A DNA stretch of 64,000 nucleotides from Achromobacter marplatensis (GTDB lineage Bacteria > Pseudomonadota > Gammaproteobacteria > Burkholderiales > Burkholderiaceae_B). The number at the start of each line of letters is the position of its first letter. The first letter of the stretch is position 1. Positions 59,265-64,000 of this stretch are shown one piece after another. Under the pieces are notes generated by a model, which worked only from the letters and a program-made list of their open reading frames with translations, was not told the DNA's origin and ran no database searches. Location: the NCBI RefSeq assembly GCF_002209535.1, contig NZ_NJIG01000006.1, forward strand, positions 1 to 64,000, in the 5' to 3' direction. The position numbers and the translations under genes are program-made.

Positions 59265-60530
59265 ATGATGGCATTATCAAGTGAGCCTAGACAGCACTTA
59301 GCCCGGCCTGGGCAGCACTCTGATCCATGGGGGCGATACTACACATCGTCGGACGTGAGCCGCTCGTTGATTGAGCATATTGACGTGCAAAAGCCGAGGC
59401 TAGTGGTCGAACTCGGTTCCGGTTCGGGATCCCTATGTTCTGCCGCCGCTGCCCGATGGCATGATGCCCAACTTGTCACGGTGGACGTTGATCGGCAAGC
59501 CCCAGACCGACTAGATGTGAAACGCTTTGGTTCGAGGCTGAGGCACAGCCACTTCGTGCATGACGCGCTTGATGCTGCGCTCTCTGAGAAGATCGGGTTG
59601 CGCATGGGCACAGTGGATGTGGCCGTCTGCAACCCTCCCTACATTCGGCCCCGGTGGCGCTCCGACTTTGGCAAGATTCTAGAGGATGCTGGTCTTTCAG
59701 GTGTGCTGACCTCGATCCATGACGCAGGCGCCGACCTGCTCTTCCTAGCCCAAAATCTACGTCTACTGCGCCGCAACGGAAAACTAGGCTTGATATTACC
59801 TGACGGCCTAATTGCGGCCGAGTGCTACCGTGGCGTGCGCCAAGCTCTACTGCGCCAACACATCGTCGAGCAGGTTGTGCAACTTCCGCGTCGTGTGTTC
59901 AGGGGCACGGAAGCTCAAACCTATCTCGTTATGCTCTCTAAGCTGGCGGGCGAGACTCACTACGTGAAGCTGCGGCAGATGGGAAATGACGGTAGTCTGA
60001 GCGAGCCCATTGGAGTCCCCCAGGATTTGGCGACTAAGCGGCTTGACTACAACTTTCACGCGCATACCGGCATCCGAGACGACCAACTAATCTCCGTAGG
60101 CACAGTGGTAAATGAGATCGTCCGTGGGACGATTTGCTCGTCAGAGATCGCGGATTTCGCTGCTCCGGTGTTCCACCTCGGAGATTTTGCGGCGCCGGCT
60201 GGTGAACTCGCCGTCCGCATCGTCCCAAAGCACTTCGCCCTCAGTGAGCGCGCAGCTAAGATTGCTCAGCGCGTTGCGCGCCTTGCGCAACCCGGCGACA
60301 TCTTGCTGGCGCGGGTTGGGCGGGGGCTCGAGAACCGACTCGCACTCGTGGTGCACGGGCCATGCGTCATTAGTGATTGCATTTTTGCGCTGCGCACTAG
60401 CGACAAGTATCGAGAAAGGCTCTATCGCTTCTTTGAAAGCAAAGCAGGCCAGCACGCTCGAGCAACATCGGCCCACGGCGTTGCTGCCCGGTTTTTGTCG
60501 AAAGCCAATCTTTCTGAAATTCAATTCTAA
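59265..60530 (+). CDS. N6-type DNA methyltransferase with specificity-like C-terminal domain
   Basis: 421 residues. Residues ~20-260 form a class I SAM methyltransferase: motif I LVVELGSGSGSL (~47-58) and catalytic NPPY (N123-Y126), the gamma-type adenine-N6 pattern. LGLILPDGLIAAECYRGVRQALL and VVQLPRRVFRGTEAQTYLVML match HsdM/Type II MTases. Residues ~285-421 (PGDILLARVGRGLENRLALVV; FLSKANLSEIQF) look like half of a type I specificity subunit, so target recognition is probably built in. ATG 59265 or 59268; GAGG just upstream. Twelve bases before the phosphoribosyltransferase-like gene, first of the putative defence operon. Confidence 0.82.
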   Translation: MMALSSEPRQHLARPGQHSDPWGRYYTSSDVSRSLIEHIDVQKPRLVVELGSGSGSLCSAAAARWHDAQLVTVDVDRQAPDRLDVKRFGSRLRHSHFVHDALDAALSEKIGLRMGTVDVAVCNPPYIRPRWRSDFGKILEDAGLSGVLTSIHDAGADLLFLAQNLRLLRRNGKLGLILPDGLIAAECYRGVRQALLRQHIVEQVVQLPRRVFRGTEAQTYLVMLSKLAGETHYVKLRQMGNDGSLSEPIGVPQDLATKRLDYNFHAHTGIRDDQLISVGTVVNEIVRGTICSSEIADFAAPVFHLGDFAAPAGELAVRIVPKHFALSERAAKIAQRVARLAQPGDILLARVGRGLENRLALVVHGPCVISDCIFALRTSDKYRERLYRFFESKAGQHARATSAHGVAARFLSKANLSEIQF

Positions 60531-60542
60531 ACGAGCCAGACG

Positions 60543-61433
60543 ATGTCGCAAATTCCCCAATACGGAGGTTTCGATCTACTTGGCGTGGAACGAGCAGTGC
60601 ATGCGCTTAGCCGTTCGAATGTGCGCAACCCACTGTCCGTTGAGCGCATCAAGGTTTGGGTCAAGCAGTTTAGTGGAGACGAAGAAAAGACTTTGGCTTG
60701 GTTGATTCTACGCAACCTGATCTTCCGTACGAATGAGCAGCTTCAGTCATCCATGCGACAGGCGTTGAAACAGGCTGCGCTTCACTTCCTTGACGAAATT
60801 GGCGAGCGAGGGAAGGTAGCCTGGACGGATGCTTTGAGAGGTGCAGCCGGCCTCGATTTCTATTGTGGCCCGCCGTCGCTCGTCCAGTACGGCATGGGTC
60901 AACCTGGCAAAAGCGGTGACCTGATCGCGCGGGCGGTCAACCAGCGCTACGGCATCAAGAAGCAATTTCCATCGGGCGTCAACGTGCTAAGCGATAAGGA
61001 GCGGTTCATCGTCGTCGACGACGGCACCTACACTGGCACGCAACTCGCGACCTTCCTTCGGAGTTGGGACGTGAACTATTCCAGCGGCCGCGTCGCCATC
61101 GCCGTCGGTATCGCGCACCAAGATGCTTGTACTTATCTGCACGACGAGTTTCCTCAGGTAAAGTTGTTCCGCGGTGAGCTACTGACACCAGAAACCTGCT
61201 TTACTGCGCTTTCCAAAAAGTGGATCGAATCAGGGCAGTGGCAATATGAGAAGACGCCTCTTCAGGTCTACGCTGAGATTCACAAACGGGCACAACCATT
61301 TGATGAAGGCGACGGAGGAAATGGCTACGGAGACATCGGGGCATTGGTCGCATTCAGTCACGGCGTCCCCGATGACTCTATTCAGTTGCTCTGGGGCGTC
61401 TCAGCAGCTTGGAAACCTCTGATAGAACGATAG
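60543..61433 (+). CDS. Phosphoribosyltransferase-like conflict protein (PRTase-CE type)
   Basis: 296 residues. The first ~110 are helical with no recognised motif. The centre carries the class I PRTase PRPP loop FIVVDDGTYTGTQL (155-168), followed by an alpha/beta region (RVAIAVGIAHQDACTYL). Instead of a nucleotide-salvage enzyme's surroundings it sits between a DNA methyltransferase and an AAA ATPase, which fits the PRTase-like domains described from bacterial conflict systems. A role as effector acting on nucleotides, or as NAD/PRPP sensor, is inference. Followed after eight bases by the ATPase gene. Confidence 0.72.
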   Translation: MSQIPQYGGFDLLGVERAVHALSRSNVRNPLSVERIKVWVKQFSGDEEKTLAWLILRNLIFRTNEQLQSSMRQALKQAALHFLDEIGERGKVAWTDALRGAAGLDFYCGPPSLVQYGMGQPGKSGDLIARAVNQRYGIKKQFPSGVNVLSDKERFIVVDDGTYTGTQLATFLRSWDVNYSSGRVAIAVGIAHQDACTYLHDEFPQVKLFRGELLTPETCFTALSKKWIESGQWQYEKTPLQVYAEIHKRAQPFDEGDGGNGYGDIGALVAFSHGVPDDSIQLLWGVSAAWKPLIER

Positions 61434-61441
61434 GCTTAACT

Positions 61442-63397
61442 ATGCATATTGATGCTTCCATGCTTGCGCGCACCCGCGCAGAGGAGCTCAGCGCTGATGT
61501 GTGGGGCGAGTTCTTTATTCCTCCCTACTTCGATCGGCTGGCGCTCACGTCAGCCACACGCTCGGTCTACATTACCGGAAAGCGTGGGTGCGGCAAGACC
61601 ATGCTGTTGAAGTACTTCGACTACCACACTGCGTTCTCCAAGCGTCGCAAGGAGATTCCGCCTGATGCAATCAACCATGTCGGCATCTACTGGCGAGTCG
61701 ACACACAGTTCTGTAGTTCGCTTAAGTCCCGAGGTATCGAGGACAATGAATGGAGCGTGGTATTCGAGAGCTATTTCGGCTTGGTGATCGCTACCGAGTT
61801 GCTGCATTCCATCGAGGCCATTGCCGAAAGTGCTTTCCCGGGATTCACGTGTGAGGACCTCGCAGCCCTGAAATTGCTTAGCGCCGCGGACTATCTGGTA
61901 GAGGCACCCACCGACGTTCGCGAGCTTGCCAAATTCCTCGAATCGCTGCGCCGCAGGTTCACGACCTGGGTGTCCAACGTGAAAACTATGAGCTGCCCGA
62001 CGCTGCCGCCGGGGCGTGAGTTCATTCAGTCTTTGATCACCGACTTGCAGGCCAATGAAGCGCTTTCGACGCTTGCAGTATTCGTATACGTCGATGAAGT
62101 CGAAAATTTGGTGCCCTACCAGCGCCACGTACTAAATGCATTCTTGAAACACAGCCAGCGCCCCTTGGTTGTGAGTTTCACTTCGAAGGAACACCCTTCG
62201 AATAACGATACGACGGGAGCCGAATCAATCAGCGCGACTCACGACTATCGACTCCTAGACCTAGATTACCTCCTCACTCTTAGCGGAGCTGCGATGCCTT
62301 TTTTTGCCGAGGTCTTCCTCGGCAACCTCGACATTGCCGCTGGCCATCTGGAGAGTGAGCGCCTGGGAATCGTCAGATCGCCTGCACGGCTGGCCGAGCG
62401 CCAGACCCCGGCGTATCAAAGGGCTGTGCTAGCGGAAATGCGCCAGCGTTTCCCACACATGACGGACAAAGAGATCGCGGTTCAAGCTTTGCAGCAGGCG
62501 CCTTTGCGCAAGAGCATTCACGAGCGAATAAGCAAGGCCCTGAAAGACCGTAAAAGCGCCCTGACTGTCGATGACTTTCTGTTTGAAGGAGCCCCGGCAG
62601 AAGCCATCGTGACATTGCCGGCGCTCTTGAACCGAGAGACACTTCAGCCCGCCAAGGTCTTAACCGAGCTAAAGAGTTTTGCGGTTGATCAGAAAGGTCA
62701 GTTCAATACCAGTTGGGTGCACAACAACTTGTTTGGCGCCCTGCTAGAGTTGTATCGGCCTTTCGGGCGGGAGTGTCCGCTGTACAGCGGCTTCGAAACC
62801 CTATGCACGATGTCCAACAACAACCTTCGAAATTTCCTGATCCTCTGCTACAAGACTCTCGAGGTGGCGGAATTGCGAGACGAGCCCGATTCGCCTTACG
62901 CTGTAGAAATCCAATGCCGCGCGGCCTATGACGCTTCAGAGCAGTTGATCAAAGAAATTCGAACCTTTGGACGGTTCGGAGAGCCGCTGCGAATGTTCGT
63001 ATTGAGGCTGGGCAATATCTTCCGCGCTATGCAGGCTAGCCTGACCATGAGCGAGCCCGAACAGAATCAGTTCACGATAAATTCTGGCGGACGCGCCCTC
63101 GATGGAGAAGAGTTGGCTTTCATCGCGGAGGCTTTGCGCTATGGCATCTTGGTAGAGCAGTTAGAAACCAAATCAAAATCCGGCGTTGGCCAGGATATCG
63201 TCGACTACCAGCTCAATCCAATTTACTCGCCTTATTTCCAAATCAGCTATAGGCGAAAACGCAAGATTGAACTGTCGGTGGAACAGTTCCACATTCTCGT
63301 CTTAGGGAACGAGAACGAATACAAAGCCTTGGCACGTGGGCTTGCGCGGCAGCTTTCGGATACCGACGTGCAGCAACTGGGTCTGCATTTATCATGA
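61442..63397 (+). CDS. ORC/CDC6-like AAA+ ATPase
   Basis: 651 residues from ATG 61442; a TTG at 61409 overlapping the previous gene is less likely. Walker A is GKRGCGKT (46-53) and Walker B is FVYVDEVENL (~213-222), with a sensor-like PLVVSFTSKEH about 20 residues later. The domain start (WGEFFIPPYFDRL before the P-loop) and the long C-terminal helical region resemble ORC/CDC6-like ATPases of prokaryotic immunity loci rather than replication initiators. The C-terminal third (from ~520) is probably winged-helix-like and could bind DNA or the partner proteins. Its TGA overlaps the next ATG by ATGA. Confidence 0.72.
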   Translation: MHIDASMLARTRAEELSADVWGEFFIPPYFDRLALTSATRSVYITGKRGCGKTMLLKYFDYHTAFSKRRKEIPPDAINHVGIYWRVDTQFCSSLKSRGIEDNEWSVVFESYFGLVIATELLHSIEAIAESAFPGFTCEDLAALKLLSAADYLVEAPTDVRELAKFLESLRRRFTTWVSNVKTMSCPTLPPGREFIQSLITDLQANEALSTLAVFVYVDEVENLVPYQRHVLNAFLKHSQRPLVVSFTSKEHPSNNDTTGAESISATHDYRLLDLDYLLTLSGAAMPFFAEVFLGNLDIAAGHLESERLGIVRSPARLAERQTPAYQRAVLAEMRQRFPHMTDKEIAVQALQQAPLRKSIHERISKALKDRKSALTVDDFLFEGAPAEAIVTLPALLNRETLQPAKVLTELKSFAVDQKGQFNTSWVHNNLFGALLELYRPFGRECPLYSGFETLCTMSNNNLRNFLILCYKTLEVAELRDEPDSPYAVEIQCRAAYDASEQLIKEIRTFGRFGEPLRMFVLRLGNIFRAMQASLTMSEPEQNQFTINSGGRALDGEELAFIAEALRYGILVEQLETKSKSGVGQDIVDYQLNPIYSPYFQISYRRKRKIELSVEQFHILVLGNENEYKALARGLARQLSDTDVQQLGLHLS

Positions 63398-64000
63398 GAG
63401 TAAAATTTTTTTCAGAAAAAGGAAAAAGTGCTGCGGACCTTCGGCTGCCACAGAACATGATTCTGCTGCACGGTGAAGAGCTCGATGATAGAGGGGTATC
63501 AGCATGCCAGAGCGCAGCGGAAGATGCCCGGGTTCCTCTCCACTTTGATGTGGACGACATGTCTTTGACTGTCGGTACACGGAAGGAATCCGGCGATTTG
63601 GCTGGGGAGCTACTGTCGGAATATGACTGGCGCAATGTCGTACTAGAAGCGACCACACTTGGTTTCGCCGAACTGTTTTGCGCCACGAACGCACTGCTTG
63701 CGAACGGCGCCACATCGATCAATATCATTTACGTGGAGCCGGCTGAGTACACGCGCGAGGGAAAGGGCGCTGACCTGTTCGCGCTATCCGAACCGACCCG
63801 CGGCTATGTAGCTATTCCGAATGCTATCGTAGACCTTGCAAGCGAGGAGGTGGAGGCGGGTGTCTTCTTCCTCGGCTTCGAGCCTGAGCGGCTAGACCGT
63901 GCGCTCGAGGAATATCAGATGATTGCATCCAAGGACGTAAAGGTAGTATTCGGAATCCCTGCCTTTCACCCTGGCTGGGAGCTCGATGCAATTATCCCGC
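63394..64000 (+). CDS. Partial unknown protein, fourth gene of the putative defence operon
   Basis: Open reading frame from ATG 63394 (ATGA overlap with the ATPase stop) to the window edge, at least 202 codons with no stop. It begins MRVKFFSEKGKSAADLRLPQ. The middle section is a Rossmann-like beta-alpha-beta pattern (WRNVVLEATTLGFAELFCAT, then INIIYVEPAEYT), with a YxEPxxY feature that I associate loosely with uncharacterised bacterial conflict proteins. Overlapping translation shows it belongs to the system; what it does cannot be said from the visible part. Confidence 0.6.
   Translation, partial: MRVKFFSEKGKSAADLRLPQNMILLHGEELDDRGVSACQSAAEDARVPLHFDVDDMSLTVGTRKESGDLAGELLSEYDWRNVVLEATTLGFAELFCATNALLANGATSINIIYVEPAEYTREGKGADLFALSEPTRGYVAIPNAIVDLASEEVEAGVFFLGFEPERLDRALEEYQMIASKDVKVVFGIPAFHPGWELDAIIP

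Noticed and set aside
60543..61433. Ordinary nucleotide-salvage phosphoribosyltransferase
   Set aside because: The PRPP loop is present, but length, helical N-terminus and neighbours do not match hpt, apt, upp or pyrE.
63243..63728. Minus-strand frame at the right edge
   Set aside because: It lies opposite the ATPase end and the truncated fourth gene, whose ATGA coupling is convincing.
59265..64000. Standard type I restriction, BREX or DISARM system
   Set aside because: No HsdR helicase, no separate HsdS, no PglZ/BrxC-like or DrmABC genes are visible, and the PRTase-like partner is foreign to these systems. A restriction gene past the edge cannot be excluded.

Overview
The window looks like chromosome of a high-GC betaproteobacterium of the Alcaligenaceae, most like Achromobacter or Bordetella. 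The reasons are the conserved block ribB(X)-ribH-nusB-thiL-pgpA-pncC, the coaD-ferredoxin and rsmD/ftsY arrangement, groES-groEL behind a CIRCE element, and many ABC, TRAP and aromatic-degradation genes. The species call is inference from gene content, not from a search. I see no rRNA, tRNA, CRISPR array, transposase or integrase.

Layout. 1-390: non-coding edge with a terminator and a Zur-like palindrome. 391-5859: a tightly coupled TonB receptor / ABC ATPase / binding lipoprotein / FecCD permease operon, probably for zinc or a metallophore. 5992-8058: MFS exporter and MarR regulator. 8443-15475: AsmA, a lone MOSC N-terminal barrel protein, BenE, ferredoxin, coaD, rsmD and, divergently from overlapping start codons, ftsY. 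15551-19938: phosphocholine-type phospholipase C, a tiny lipoprotein, and a CYTH-CHAD protein. 20155-25491: a PhnD-PhnC-PhnE-PhnE importer with IclR and HAD genes. 25650-30108: riboflavin/thiamine/phospholipid housekeeping genes. 30156-32749: pyrF, NDH-2 and dgkA. 32922-42899: a GntR-controlled TRAP importer with five enzymes that fit non-phosphorylative sugar-acid breakdown. 42911-52789: one long minus-strand block joining a branched-chain-type ABC importer to four enzymes of 3-hydroxyanthranilate meta-cleavage, plus LysR. A MarR gene diverges from it across a strong promoter and a perfect palindrome. 53432-56634: YihY, groEL, groES and CIRCE.

56640-64000: an accessory island with lower GC and mostly unrecognised proteins. 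Its right part is a compact operon: an N6-type DNA methyltransferase with a specificity-like tail, a phosphoribosyltransferase-like protein, an ORC/CDC6-like AAA ATPase, and a fourth protein cut by the window edge. This is the best candidate for a little-described defence system. The two genes to its left (57080-58931) may be part of it or separate cargo.

Several intergenic elements deserve attention. They include a perfect 28-bp inverted repeat with nested hairpins (49325-49481), a dispersed-type repeat (49727-49789), an 18-bp inverted repeat (27865-27942), an 18-bp tandem repeat at the island edge, and multiple candidate operators.
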